Assembly (NCBI GenBank): GCA_001799735.1
Contig: MGUA01000009.1
Coordinates: 33,315-97,314, forward strand
From: Elusimicrobia bacterium GWB2_63_22
GTDB taxonomy: Bacteria > Elusimicrobiota > Elusimicrobia > Elusimicrobiales > UBA9959
Reading direction: 5' to 3'
Length of the DNA stretch: 64,000 bases
Below the pieces are notes generated by a model. That model was not told the origin of the DNA. It ran no database searches and saw nothing but the letters and a program-made list of their open reading frames with translations. The position numbers and the translations under genes were made by a program. Position 1 is the first letter of the stretch. The number at the start of each line of letters is the position of its first letter. Positions 27,856 through 36,662 of this stretch are shown in pieces.

Positions 27856-27922
27856 AAAGCCTTGGGTTAATATCTTAAAATTAGGAATGAAAAAATCACT
27901 AAACAATTAAATTAGGTGAGCC

Positions 27923-28747
27923 ATGGCAAAACAAAAGAGCCGAGTAAAATTGATATTGTTGGAGATTTGCGGATCTGCGTTTTACGCTGCGCTACTTTTT
28001 TTCATTGCCAGCACTTGCTGCTATGCAACGGGACCTGGCAACACGTTTACTCGCGGGGGAAAGAGCCTCCCTGGTTGTGCTGTTACCATCAACTCAGATC
28101 CGGGAGTCTGCCTTTCGGACGTAATATTAAAGTCGCCGAACGGAAAGACCATACGAACATTTAGAACGGTTTATCCCGACTATAGTACTGAGTCTAGTAC
28201 TCAGACTGAACAAATAGTCCGCATCGTGGGTGATGGGAAGTACTGCTTAGTCGCCACAATGCTTCCCCTCCCGCCAGACCACTACTCAGATGGGGAAGGA
28301 GCACCAGTGCCTTGGAATGTTCAGATCTATGGGCTCGATGGGAATATCTATGTGTCGCGGTCTCCGGTCTGGGCCAACTTCTATGATTACGCGATGTCCC
28401 CTTCTGGGAATTTTATACTCATAGATGGTATATTCTACAACCGCGATTTAGAGCAAATATATATCGTCCCGACTCTTTGCAACAGCGAAAAAGTCTTATT
28501 TGCGCCAGACGACAGGCACGTTTTAATCCCAGCTATGATGTGGAAGGATGGAAAGGTAGGGCCTGGTGGCGATGCGGGGTATCGTCTTTATCTCATCTGG
28601 ATCGACCTAAAGGAGAAGGCTTGCACAAGTCTTTTCACTGATTTGCCATATTCTGTCTGGCGGAAATGTCTAATTGCCAAGGACACGAAAGCGGCGATTT
28701 GCGACAAACACGTGTTCCGATTTTCTAAATTCAGTGACTGCAAGTGA
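27923..28747 (+). CDS. Putative exported protein of foreign composition, unknown function
   Basis: 274 residues. Clearly more AT-rich than its neighbours by eye. A basic N-terminus and hydrophobic segment (AALLFFIASTCCYA, about residues 18-32) suggest a signal peptide or anchor. The rest is beta-rich with Gly/Asp turns and eight or more cysteines; MSPSGNFILIDG and FAPDDRHVLIPAMM look like two or more propeller blades (WD40/TolB-like). No enzyme motif seen. AGGTGA before the ATG serves as ribosome binding site. Enclosed by repeats R1 and R2, it is the only gene of the case 1 insert. Confidence 0.6.
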   Translation: MAKQKSRVKLILLEICGSAFYAALLFFIASTCCYATGPGNTFTRGGKSLPGCAVTINSDPGVCLSDVILKSPNGKTIRTFRTVYPDYSTESSTQTEQIVRIVGDGKYCLVATMLPLPPDHYSDGEGAPVPWNVQIYGLDGNIYVSRSPVWANFYDYAMSPSGNFILIDGIFYNRDLEQIYIVPTLCNSEKVLFAPDDRHVLIPAMMWKDGKVGPGGDAGYRLYLIWIDLKEKACTSLFTDLPYSVWRKCLIAKDTKAAICDKHVFRFSKFSDCK

Positions 28748-28844
28748 GGTATCTCCTTCTTAATTATGTGAATAACTTTGGGAAAATTGGAGGCGGGCGG
28801 GTGGGGGATTGGCGAACGCACCCTTTGCGGAAGGGGGGGGGCAG

Positions 28845-29001
28845 CAATAGATCCGCCCTCGCCTGAAGATTAACCCTGCCACTCACCAGCCCGGCGCCCC
28901 GCCGGGTGGAAATAACCTGCCCGAATTTTCAAAAAACCGGCCGGTTTTTAGTATTATAAATAAAACGGGTGGCGCTCACGCGAAATTTTTAAGAAAGCGC
29001 G
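28845..29001 (+). repeat. Dispersed 157-bp repeat, copy R2
   Basis: Nearly identical to R1. Here the central core is a perfect 18-bp palindrome (AAAAACCGGCCGGTTTTT, 28932-28949) followed by GTATTATA. It abuts the right-hand gene-end repeat, leaving 3 nt between them. Confidence 0.88.
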
Positions 29002-29004
29002 CTA

Positions 29005-29064
29005 CTCCTTCGACTAAAGCCCCGCGCCAGCCGCGCAGGACGGGCCGCGAAAGCGGCCCATCTT
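29005..29064 (+). repeat. Right copy of gene-end/terminator direct repeat (case 1)
   Basis: CTCCTTCGACTAA and the following terminator hairpin (29039-29062, one mismatch in the stem) duplicate 27296-27354. It is the tail of a protease gene with no gene body in front of it. Confidence 0.8.
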
Positions 29065-29072
29065 CTTTTATA

Positions 29073-29078
29073 TATAAT
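29073..29078 (+). promoter_or_regulatory. -10 box before the alpha-2-macroglobulin gene
   Basis: TATAAT in TTTTATATATAATGG. AAGGGG (29087-29092) then serves as ribosome binding site for ATG 29099. No convincing -35; it would fall in the terminator hairpin. Confidence 0.4.
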
Positions 29079-29098
29079 GGACGGACAAGGGGTTGTCC

Positions 29099-32000
29099 AT
29101 GATAAAAACTATTTTAGCCGTCTTTTCCTTCCTGGCCGTTTTCCCGGCCGGCGCCGGGGCGCAGGTGCTGCTGGTCTCTAAAACGCCCTACGGCCCGGTG
29201 GCCGACATGGGCGCGGTACGGGCGATAACCGCCACTTTCAGCCGGCCCATGTCCGCGCTGACCTCGGCCGAAAAAATGGGGGCGGCCTGCCCGCTGGAAG
29301 TGTTCGAGGTGCGGGACACGCTGACCCCGGAGAACTACCCCTCTTTTTCCTCGGTGAAGATCGCCGATTTTAAGGACCTGAAGGCGGTGGAGGGGCGCTG
29401 CCGCTGGCAGGGCACCCAGGCGGTTTCCTTCGAACCGGCCTCGCCGCTTGGAACGGCCTCCCTCTACGCGGCGCGCGTACGGCAGGGTTTTACTTTCGGC
29501 GGCCAGACCCTGAGGGAGGACGCGGAATGGTTCTTTGAGACCCCGCGGCCGGCCCTGACGCACAGCGCCCCGGAGAATAACCAGCGCTGGCTGCCCAAGG
29601 ATACGATCTTCTTCGCCGCCTTCAACCTGCCTATGGCCTCGGCCCGGGCCAGGGACTCCATTAAACTCGAAGAACGCGCGCCGGACGGCTCGGTCCGGGA
29701 GATTCTCGCCGGCGTGCGCCTGGCCAAGGACGAGGAAGTTAAGAAGCTCTGGCCTTACGAGTGGCAGAACGTTTCCACGGGCACGGTGATAGCGGTACGC
29801 CCGGCCTCGCTCCTAAAGCCCGACCACGCCTACCTGCTGCGTTTCGGCCAGGGCCTGCTGCCGGCATCCGGTAACCTCGGCCTGGCCGCGGAACGCGTCA
29901 TAAACGCCGAGACCTACTACACCTTCCGCCTGAAGGAACTCCCCAGGAGCAGTTGCCTGCCCGGCGAGTTCAACCTCGGTTTCTCCAACCCGGTAAAGTT
30001 GTCCGAGCTTTACGCCCATATGTCGGTGGAGCCGTCCACGGCCATGCCGCCTCTGCGGGCGGGGAACAATAACTACGAGGGCTACCGCGACAGCCAGGCG
30101 CGTACCGCCTACCAGCAGCTGCCGCGCGCCCTGCTGCCCGCCACCACCTACGCTTTCCGTCTCTCGCCCGACCTGGCCGACATCTTCGGCAACCGGCTCG
30201 GCGAGGCGGCCGCCTTTCAGATCGGACCGCTGGATTACTGCCCGTACTGGACCATGCCGTCCGGTTTTGGCATCCTTGAGGGCTACCTGCCTGCCAGGCA
30301 CCCGTTCACCGTCCTCAACGCGGGTCCACTAGCCGTGGTGAAAGGCCGCGTCAGCGAGGAGAACCTGATCCCGTTCTACCGCGGAAGAATGGAGGACGAA
30401 AGCCTCCTTGCCGACGGCATAACCAAGACCTGGGACCCGTCCGGCGGCCAGCGCAACTTCCGCCTGCTGACCTTCCTGGACCACGGCGACAATTTCGGCC
30501 CGGAGCAGGGCGGCTTCGGCTACCTGCGCGCCCCCGGCATGCACGATTATCCCTACCGCGCGCTAGACAATATAACGCGCATAGGCCTTACGCTCAAAAG
30601 CTCCCAGGACGCCACCCTGGTCTGGACCAGCTTCCTCAAGACCGGCCGCCCGGCCGCCGGGGTGCCCGTGGAGATACGCAGCGACGAGAACAAGGTGCTG
30701 TGGACCGGCGTCACCGACAAGAACGGCTTCGCCGACGCGCCCGGCTGGCTGCGGCTCGGGATCACGGACTGGCCGCGCTGGCAGCGCCCGGCCCTGTGGG
30801 TGTTCGCCCGCCACAAGAACGGCACCGCCGTCCTGAACACCGGCTGGACCGGCGGCGTGGAGCCGTGGCGCTTCTCCGTTAATTACGACAGCTACCCGCG
30901 CCCCCGGCGTTACTCGGCCGCCCTGTTCACCGAGCGAGGCGTGTACCGCCCGGGCGAGACCGTGGATATAAAGGCCATAGGCCGCAAGCTTGCCGGAGGC
31001 GACTGGGCTCCGCTGGACTTCCCCGTAGCGCAGGTCTCGGTGACGGACTCCCGCGGCAACCGCGTCTTCAAGACCACCGTGCCCGTGAACGCGGCCTTCT
31101 CCTCTTTCGATTACGCCTACGCCCTGCCGCGCACCGCCCCAACCGGCGTGTGGACGGTAGCGGTGAGCGAGCCGTACGAAGACGATACCGCGTCGGCCAG
31201 GGCCGTGGCGGGGAGCGAAGAGGACGGCTACAGGAATTACGCCGGGGTGGAAAGGCCTTTCCTGTTCAGCGAGACCTTCCGCGTGGAGGAGTTCAAGCCG
31301 GCGGTGTTCGAAGTAAAGGCCCGCTCGCTGGAGCCCGCTTACCTGGCGGGGGATAAGTTCCGCGCCGCGGCCGAGGGCTGGTACCTTTTCGGGGCGCCCA
31401 TGGCCGGCAGCCGGGCCGACTGGACCCTGCGCCTTAACAGCGCCCATTATGAGCCGCCGGGCAAGGAAGGCTTCAACTTCGGCCGGGAATTCCGCGGCGA
31501 GCATATAGACCTGCTGGCCGGCTCCGGTTCGGCCGAGCTGGACCAGAAGGGCAAGACCGAAGTCGCAGTACAGCTGGAGAAAAAATACGGCGGCACCGGC
31601 AACGCCCTGCGCGCCTCGCTGGAGGCCGGCGTAACCGACCCGGAGCGGCAGCGCCTGTTCGGCCGCGCCTCGGCCTGGGTGCACCGCGCGGACCTGTACT
31701 TCGGCGTGAAAGCCTCCGGCGGTTTTACCGACGCGGGCAAGCCCTGGAGCGCGCAGCTGATAGCCGTGCGCCCCGACGGTTCTCCCGCCGCCGGCGTTGC
31801 CGGCGAGGGGCGGATGACGAAGCGCCAGTGGCTCAGCTCCCGCCGCGCCGGCCTTGGCGGCCGCCTGGAATGGGTAAGCGAAGTTAAAGACACGGTTGTC
31901 TCAACCTTCACCTTTACGGCCTCCGCTTCCACGGAAACCTGGAGCTTCACACCGGCCGAAGGCGGCTATTACATCTTCTCGGTCTCCGGCACCGACGAGG

Positions 32001-34816
32001 CCGGCCGCCGGACCGAGACCTCCTTCGGCTTCTACGTGTTCGGGGGCGGGGACGCCTGGTGGTCCCGCGAGGATTCCGACATCATAGAACTGGTCTCGGA
32101 GAAATACGATTACAAGCCCGGAGACACGGCCAAGATCATGGTAAAGTCGCCCTACGCCGAGGCGGTTGCGCTGGTAACGGTGGAGCGCGAGGGCGTGCTG
32201 GACCGCTGGCTGACCACTACCAAGGGCGGCGCGGATTTTATCAACGTGCCGATAAAAGAAAAATATCTGCCCAACGCCTATGTGAGCGTGATATTAGTGA
32301 AGGGCCGCGCGGCGGACCAGAAGTTTTCGGAGGACGGGGAGAACGACCTGTCCAAGCCGCAGGCCAAGTTCGGCTATCTCTCCTTTAACGTCAGTCCCGC
32401 CGGGCGGCGGCTGGCCGTGGCGCTTAAAAGCGACAAGGCCGACTACCGGCCCGGCCAGGAAGTTAAACTCGCCCTGGAAGTGAAGGACGAGGCCGGCCGG
32501 CCCGCCTCCGGAGAAATCACGGTGTTCGCCGTGGACGAGGGCGTGCTGAGCCTCACCGGCTACGGTACCCCGGACGCCTTCTCTGCCTTCTACGGGCCGC
32601 GGCCGCTCAATGTGCTTACGGCGGATTCCCGCCTGCACGTGATAGGCCAGCGCAGCTACGGCGAAAAGGGCGAGGCGCGCGGCGGCGGCGGCGGCGCCGG
32701 CCTGGCCGGCGTGGACCTGCGCTCCGACTTCAGGCCCACGGCCTACTGGAACCCTTCGGTCATAGCGGGCGCGGACGGTAAAGCCGCGGTCGCGTTCAAG
32801 CTGCCCGACAGCCTGACGCGCTTCCGCCTGATGGCGGTGGCCAATGCCGACAAGCGCTTCGGCTCGGGCGAAACTTCTGTCACCGTGTCCAAGCCGCTGA
32901 TGCTGCGGCCCTCCCTGCCGCGCCTGGCGCGCACCGGCGATACTTTTGATTGCGGCGTGGTGCTGCATAACTACACCTCCGCGGTCTCCACCGCCGAGAT
33001 CTCCATAGAGACCTCCGGAGACGCTGTGCTGGTGAAAGGCGAGGACCTGCGCCAGGTCACGGTGGCCGGAGGCAAGGCCGCCGAGGTGACTTGGGCCTGC
33101 GCGGCGGAGAAACCGGGCGAGACCGTATTCAAGTTCCGCGCCAGGGCGGGGGGCGAGACCGACGGCCTGGAGTGGACGGTGCCGGTAAAAACCTGGGAGC
33201 CGCGCGAATACGCGGCCACCTCCGGAGTGGCCGAGACCGCGGCCGAAGAGGCGCTGCTGCGGCCCTACCCGGGTGCGGCCGGCGACCTGGCGGTGGAGCT
33301 GTCGCCCACGGCCCTGTCCGGCCTCAACGAGGGCGCGCGCTACCTGCTGGAATACCCGTACGGTTGCCTGGAACAGAAACTATCCCGCGCCATGCCTGTT
33401 ATAACCGGCGCCGAGCTGATAGAAACTTTCGGCCTGGGTTCACTGGGCACGCTGAAGGCCGAGGTGCAGAAAGTCTTTGACCGGCTGGGCGATTACCAGC
33501 GCTCAGACGGCGGCTTCGGCTACTGGACCGGCTACTATGGCCGCCCCGACCCGTACCTGACCTCCTACGCGTTGGAGGCCTCGGCGCTGGCCGTGAAGGC
33601 CGGCTACCGTGTCGACCCCGCAGTTATCAAGCGCGCCGCCGACTGGCTGGAGACTTGCCTGACCACTACCAGGAAGGACTGGGCCTACCCGTACAGCGTC
33701 AGCGAAGATTACGCCGCCCGGAGCTACGCGGTTTACGCGCTGGCCCTGAACGGCCGGTTCATGAACTCCTACTTTAACAAACTCTACGTCGACCGCGCGC
33801 AGCTGCCCTACCTGGCCAAGGCCTACCTGGTAAAGGCGGCGCGGCTGCTTAACTTCGACGCGCTGGGAGCGAAGACCCTGACGGCCGAGATTATGGCGCA
33901 GGCGCGCTATAGCCCGACGGGGCTGCACTTCGAGGATGCCGAGCCCATGCCGTGGATACACGGTTCGGCGGTAAAGACCACGGCCGTCATGCTGGACGCC
34001 CTGCTGGCGGCCGACGGCGGCTTCCCCAGCGACGAGAAGGCCGTGCGCTGGCTGACCGGAGAGAAGAAGAATAAGGGCCGCTGGCGCTCCACGCAGGAGA
34101 ACGCCTGGGCGCTGCGGGCCTTCCAGGGCTTCTACCAGCGTTACGAGAAGGACGAGCCGGATTTCCTGGCCTCGGCCTCTGTGGCCGGCGCGGAGTCGCC
34201 CATTGTGGCGCGGCATTTTAAAGGCAGGGGGCTGGCTTCCGTGTCCGGCACCGCCGGCTTCGGCCCGGTGTTCGGCGAGGGGGAGGAAGCGAAGGTGCTG
34301 TTCACCAAGTCCGGCTTGGGGCGGCTGTATTATACGCTGCGCCTGGGCTTTGTGCCGCAGAAACGGGACAAGCCCGCTGTGGAGGGGCTGGAGATAAGCC
34401 GGGAAGTGAAGCCGATGGACGGGGGCAAGGTCTTTAAGGCCGGGGCCCGCGCCATAGTGACCATCACCGTGAAGACGCCGCAGGACCGCACCTTCGTGGC
34501 GGTCAACGACCCGGTGCCGGCGGGCTTCGAGATCGTCAACACCGAATTCGCCGTGGAGAGCGCCGAGGACGCGCGCGCCCTGGCCGGCAAGGCCGGGCGC
34601 AGCGGCGACTGGGGCGGCTTCGAGCGTGCCGAGCGCTACGACGACCGCATGCTCATCTTCGCCGACTACCTGACCGCCGGCACCCACAAGTATTCCTACG
34701 TGGTGCAGGGCACCGTGCCCGGCGTCTTCTACGCCCCCTCGGCCCTGGCCGAGGGCATGTACGAGCCCGAAGTCTTCGGCCGCACCGCCGGCGCCGAAGT
34801 GGAAATAGTAAGATGA
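29099..34816 (+). CDS. Bacterial alpha-2-macroglobulin family protein
   Basis: 1905 residues from ATG 29099 (AAGGGG 6 nt upstream; an in-frame TTG two codons earlier is less likely). Signal peptide ends near AGAGA (about residue 22); no lipobox, unlike the E. coli YfhM lipoprotein. An N-terminal Big/MG-type region is followed by the MG2 motif RGVYRPGETVDIKAI (about 612), A2M blocks (VFAVDEGVLSLTGYG, SLTRFRLMAVANAD) and the thioester motif C1423-L-E-Q1426 in YGCLEQKLSR. It then runs through the helical thioester domain to a C-terminal receptor-like domain. Such proteins trap proteases in the periplasm. The YfhM partner PBP1C is in this window (52624-54765) but not adjacent. Confidence 0.92.
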   Translation: MIKTILAVFSFLAVFPAGAGAQVLLVSKTPYGPVADMGAVRAITATFSRPMSALTSAEKMGAACPLEVFEVRDTLTPENYPSFSSVKIADFKDLKAVEGRCRWQGTQAVSFEPASPLGTASLYAARVRQGFTFGGQTLREDAEWFFETPRPALTHSAPENNQRWLPKDTIFFAAFNLPMASARARDSIKLEERAPDGSVREILAGVRLAKDEEVKKLWPYEWQNVSTGTVIAVRPASLLKPDHAYLLRFGQGLLPASGNLGLAAERVINAETYYTFRLKELPRSSCLPGEFNLGFSNPVKLSELYAHMSVEPSTAMPPLRAGNNNYEGYRDSQARTAYQQLPRALLPATTYAFRLSPDLADIFGNRLGEAAAFQIGPLDYCPYWTMPSGFGILEGYLPARHPFTVLNAGPLAVVKGRVSEENLIPFYRGRMEDESLLADGITKTWDPSGGQRNFRLLTFLDHGDNFGPEQGGFGYLRAPGMHDYPYRALDNITRIGLTLKSSQDATLVWTSFLKTGRPAAGVPVEIRSDENKVLWTGVTDKNGFADAPGWLRLGITDWPRWQRPALWVFARHKNGTAVLNTGWTGGVEPWRFSVNYDSYPRPRRYSAALFTERGVYRPGETVDIKAIGRKLAGGDWAPLDFPVAQVSVTDSRGNRVFKTTVPVNAAFSSFDYAYALPRTAPTGVWTVAVSEPYEDDTASARAVAGSEEDGYRNYAGVERPFLFSETFRVEEFKPAVFEVKARSLEPAYLAGDKFRAAAEGWYLFGAPMAGSRADWTLRLNSAHYEPPGKEGFNFGREFRGEHIDLLAGSGSAELDQKGKTEVAVQLEKKYGGTGNALRASLEAGVTDPERQRLFGRASAWVHRADLYFGVKASGGFTDAGKPWSAQLIAVRPDGSPAAGVAGEGRMTKRQWLSSRRAGLGGRLEWVSEVKDTVVSTFTFTASASTETWSFTPAEGGYYIFSVSGTDEAGRRTETSFGFYVFGGGDAWWSREDSDIIELVSEKYDYKPGDTAKIMVKSPYAEAVALVTVEREGVLDRWLTTTKGGADFINVPIKEKYLPNAYVSVILVKGRAADQKFSEDGENDLSKPQAKFGYLSFNVSPAGRRLAVALKSDKADYRPGQEVKLALEVKDEAGRPASGEITVFAVDEGVLSLTGYGTPDAFSAFYGPRPLNVLTADSRLHVIGQRSYGEKGEARGGGGGAGLAGVDLRSDFRPTAYWNPSVIAGADGKAAVAFKLPDSLTRFRLMAVANADKRFGSGETSVTVSKPLMLRPSLPRLARTGDTFDCGVVLHNYTSAVSTAEISIETSGDAVLVKGEDLRQVTVAGGKAAEVTWACAAEKPGETVFKFRARAGGETDGLEWTVPVKTWEPREYAATSGVAETAAEEALLRPYPGAAGDLAVELSPTALSGLNEGARYLLEYPYGCLEQKLSRAMPVITGAELIETFGLGSLGTLKAEVQKVFDRLGDYQRSDGGFGYWTGYYGRPDPYLTSYALEASALAVKAGYRVDPAVIKRAADWLETCLTTTRKDWAYPYSVSEDYAARSYAVYALALNGRFMNSYFNKLYVDRAQLPYLAKAYLVKAARLLNFDALGAKTLTAEIMAQARYSPTGLHFEDAEPMPWIHGSAVKTTAVMLDALLAADGGFPSDEKAVRWLTGEKKNKGRWRSTQENAWALRAFQGFYQRYEKDEPDFLASASVAGAESPIVARHFKGRGLASVSGTAGFGPVFGEGEEAKVLFTKSGLGRLYYTLRLGFVPQKRDKPAVEGLEISREVKPMDGGKVFKAGARAIVTITVKTPQDRTFVAVNDPVPAGFEIVNTEFAVESAEDARALAGKAGRSGDWGGFERAERYDDRMLIFADYLTAGTHKYSYVVQGTVPGVFYAPSALAEGMYEPEVFGRTAGAEVEIVR

Positions 34817-34830
34817 GAGGGGCGACTCTT

Positions 34831-35307
34831 ATGAAGAACCTTACCGCGGAAGAACTGATACGGATCTACGGGCTGAAGCCGCACCCGGAGGGCGGGTTTT
34901 ACCGGGAGACCTACAGGTCTTCGGGAAAGACCGAAGGCGGGCGGAACCTGTGCACGGCCATCTATTTTCTGCTGCCGGCGGGGCAAAAATCGCGCATGCA
35001 CCGGCTGAAGGCGGACGAGCTGTGGGATTTCTACCTGGGCGGGCCGCTGACAGTGGGGCAGCTGCTGCCGAACGGGCTGGAAGAGCGCGTGACCATGGGG
35101 TCGGACCCTGCCGCCGGCCAGGTGCAGCAGCTCCTGGTGCCGGCCGGCTGCTGGTTCGGCGCCTACCCGGAGCCGGGCACCAGATTTTCCTTAGTGGGCT
35201 GCACCGTGGCCCCCGGTTTCGAGTTCGACGACTTCGAACTGCGGGGACGCGCCGCCCTGTTGCGGGACTTCCCTGCCTCCGGGGGGCTGATCACCAAACT
35301 TACCTGA
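34831..35307 (+). CDS. DUF985 (Cupin_5) protein
   Basis: 158 residues from ATG 34831, chosen for AGAGGGG just upstream; an ATG at 34813 would give a 4-nt overlap with the macroglobulin stop and is also possible. LKPHPEGGFYRETYRS, LCTAIYFLLPAG, SRMHRLKADELWDFY and VPAGCWFGAY are the family blocks of this small cupin group. The His residues in MHRL and the Glu nearby could bind a metal or sugar nucleotide. Cytoplasmic. Function unknown. Co-directional and probably co-transcribed with the macroglobulin gene. Confidence 0.83.
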   Translation: MKNLTAEELIRIYGLKPHPEGGFYRETYRSSGKTEGGRNLCTAIYFLLPAGQKSRMHRLKADELWDFYLGGPLTVGQLLPNGLEERVTMGSDPAAGQVQQLLVPAGCWFGAYPEPGTRFSLVGCTVAPGFEFDDFELRGRAALLRDFPASGGLITKLT

Positions 35308-35405
35308 GGCCTGACGCCAGGCAGTCCATAGCCCTATATGGGCCTGGGTACTCTTTCAACGGGGGCCTGGGCCCTTTGCCTCATTCGGGGGAGCCTTTAA
35401 GTATA

Positions 35406-35411
35406 TAGACT
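35406..35411 (+). promoter_or_regulatory. TAGACT box 6 nt before the deiminase ATG (leaderless candidate)
   Basis: A TAnnnT hexamer followed by six bases (ATATAC) and ATG at 35418, in an AT-only stretch with no Shine-Dalgarno. TATATA at 35402-35407 is an alternative -10. Confidence 0.4.
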
Positions 35412-35417
35412 ATATAC

Positions 35418-36593
35418 ATGAAAAGAATATTTCCTCTGATAGCTGTGTTCGCGGCCTTCGCGGCCGTTAACGTTAAAGCTGCCGGCCCTTTCGACGGCGC
35501 CGGCCTCAGCGTGGACCAGGCCGTTGCGGCCCCGGCCGTCCCCGCCCCTTCCTCGGACGAGAAGGCCCTCCCCGTTAAAGCGGTTCCCGCCCACGGCTTC
35601 AGCGCCGGCGAACAGAGCGCCATGCGCGCCCATAACTCCGGCCTCCAGGAATCTTTCAACAAAGGCGTAGCCCCCGGCCAGGATGAGCGCGTAGAGCGCA
35701 AGTACCGCCCCTTCGCCGACTACGAAGCTCCCGGCTACCTCATCATGAGCGCCGATTTCAACTTTAACTCCAGCCAGGCCAAGCTGCTGATGGCCAGCAA
35801 GCTGCCCGCCGACGGCACGCTGGTGATCTTTACCGATTACGACGACTCCGGCACCAAAGAGAACATCCTGCGCGCCTACGAGAAGGTGGTGCCCCGCTCC
35901 CGCATTAAAGTTATCGCCCTCGCCGGCGCCTACCAGGGTTTCTGGGCCCGCGACGGTATACCGGTGCCCGCCATCGACAAGGCCGGCAAACTGGTAGTCG
36001 TTGACGCCGTGTACGGCCACCGCTTCGAGCCCGACGCGCAGATAGCCAAGCTTTTCGGCGCGGGCCTCGAGAAGCACCAGTACTACTACGAGGGCGGCAA
36101 CTTCATGGCCAACCACGCCGGCGCCTGCATCATGGTCAACCATGGCGCCCACACCCAGATCCCCGACAGCGTCTTCACCGGCCAGTACGGCTGCAGCCAG
36201 ATGATCCGCCTGCCCTTCGTGGACGGCATCGGCCACATAGACGAGCACGTGCGCTTCATCTCCGAGAAGGTGCTGGTCACCGACCTGCCCCAGTACCGCG
36301 ACGTGCTGCAGGGTAAAGGCTTCACCGTGCACATGCTGCCCAAGCCCTCCGGCCCTTACGAGACCTACGTGAACTCCCTCATCATGAACGACCAGGTGAT
36401 CGTGCCCGTGTTCGGCCGCTCCACCGACGCCCAGGCGCTGGCCGTGTACCAGAGCCTCGGCCTCAAGGCCAGCGGCGCCGACTCCAAAGCCCTCTCCAAC
36501 CAGGGCCAGGGTTCGGTGCACTGCATCACCATGACCTACCCCAAGGTGCCCGCCGCGGCCCTGATGAAGGCCCTCGGCGCCAGGGAAATATAA
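35418..36593 (+). CDS. Secreted agmatine-deiminase/PPAD-fold guanidino hydrolase
   Basis: 391 residues with a signal peptide (1-22). The C-terminal 280 residues show the pentein catalytic set of the agmatine deiminase/peptidylarginine deiminase group: D179 in FWARDG, H273 and D275 in GHIDEH, and C369 in GSVHCIT. YYYEGGNF is the substrate-side Glu/Asn block. Cytoplasmic agmatine deiminases lack signal peptides, whereas Porphyromonas PPAD is secreted and citrullinates protein C-terminal arginines, so a secreted peptidyl or free-arginine deiminase is a reasonable guess. Substrate not shown by sequence. No ribosome binding site; likely leaderless. Ends at terminator 36618-36648. Confidence 0.8.
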   Translation: MKRIFPLIAVFAAFAAVNVKAAGPFDGAGLSVDQAVAAPAVPAPSSDEKALPVKAVPAHGFSAGEQSAMRAHNSGLQESFNKGVAPGQDERVERKYRPFADYEAPGYLIMSADFNFNSSQAKLLMASKLPADGTLVIFTDYDDSGTKENILRAYEKVVPRSRIKVIALAGAYQGFWARDGIPVPAIDKAGKLVVVDAVYGHRFEPDAQIAKLFGAGLEKHQYYYEGGNFMANHAGACIMVNHGAHTQIPDSVFTGQYGCSQMIRLPFVDGIGHIDEHVRFISEKVLVTDLPQYRDVLQGKGFTVHMLPKPSGPYETYVNSLIMNDQVIVPVFGRSTDAQALAVYQSLGLKASGADSKALSNQGQGSVHCITMTYPKVPAAALMKALGAREI

Positions 36594-36611
36594 AGTTACT
36601 TCAAGACGCAT

Positions 36612-36648
36612 AAAAAAAGCGCCGGCTCATAAAGCCGGCGCTTTTTTA
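36612..36648. terminator. Bidirectional terminator
   Basis: Perfect 10-bp stem AGCGCCGGCT / AGCCGGCGCT, loop CATAA, flanked by A- and T-runs. It lies between the convergent deiminase and DUF362 genes. Confidence 0.88.
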
Positions 36649-36662
36649 TTTGTCCAGAGTGT

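Larger units (their letters stand above)
27309..27922. other. Non-coding stretch before the AT-rich gene
   Basis: No gene seen. In order it holds the protease terminator, repeat R1 (27504-27660), a REP-like hairpin (27731-27819) and a half REP-like element (27830-27855). 27355-27503 contains a second, decayed relative of the repeat (GAAGATT, AACCCGCTAG). Confidence 0.7.
28748..29098. other. Non-coding stretch before the alpha-2-macroglobulin gene
   Basis: No gene seen. Holds repeat R2 (28845-29001), the displaced protease gene end plus terminator (29005-29064) and the promoter region of the next gene. Confidence 0.7.
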
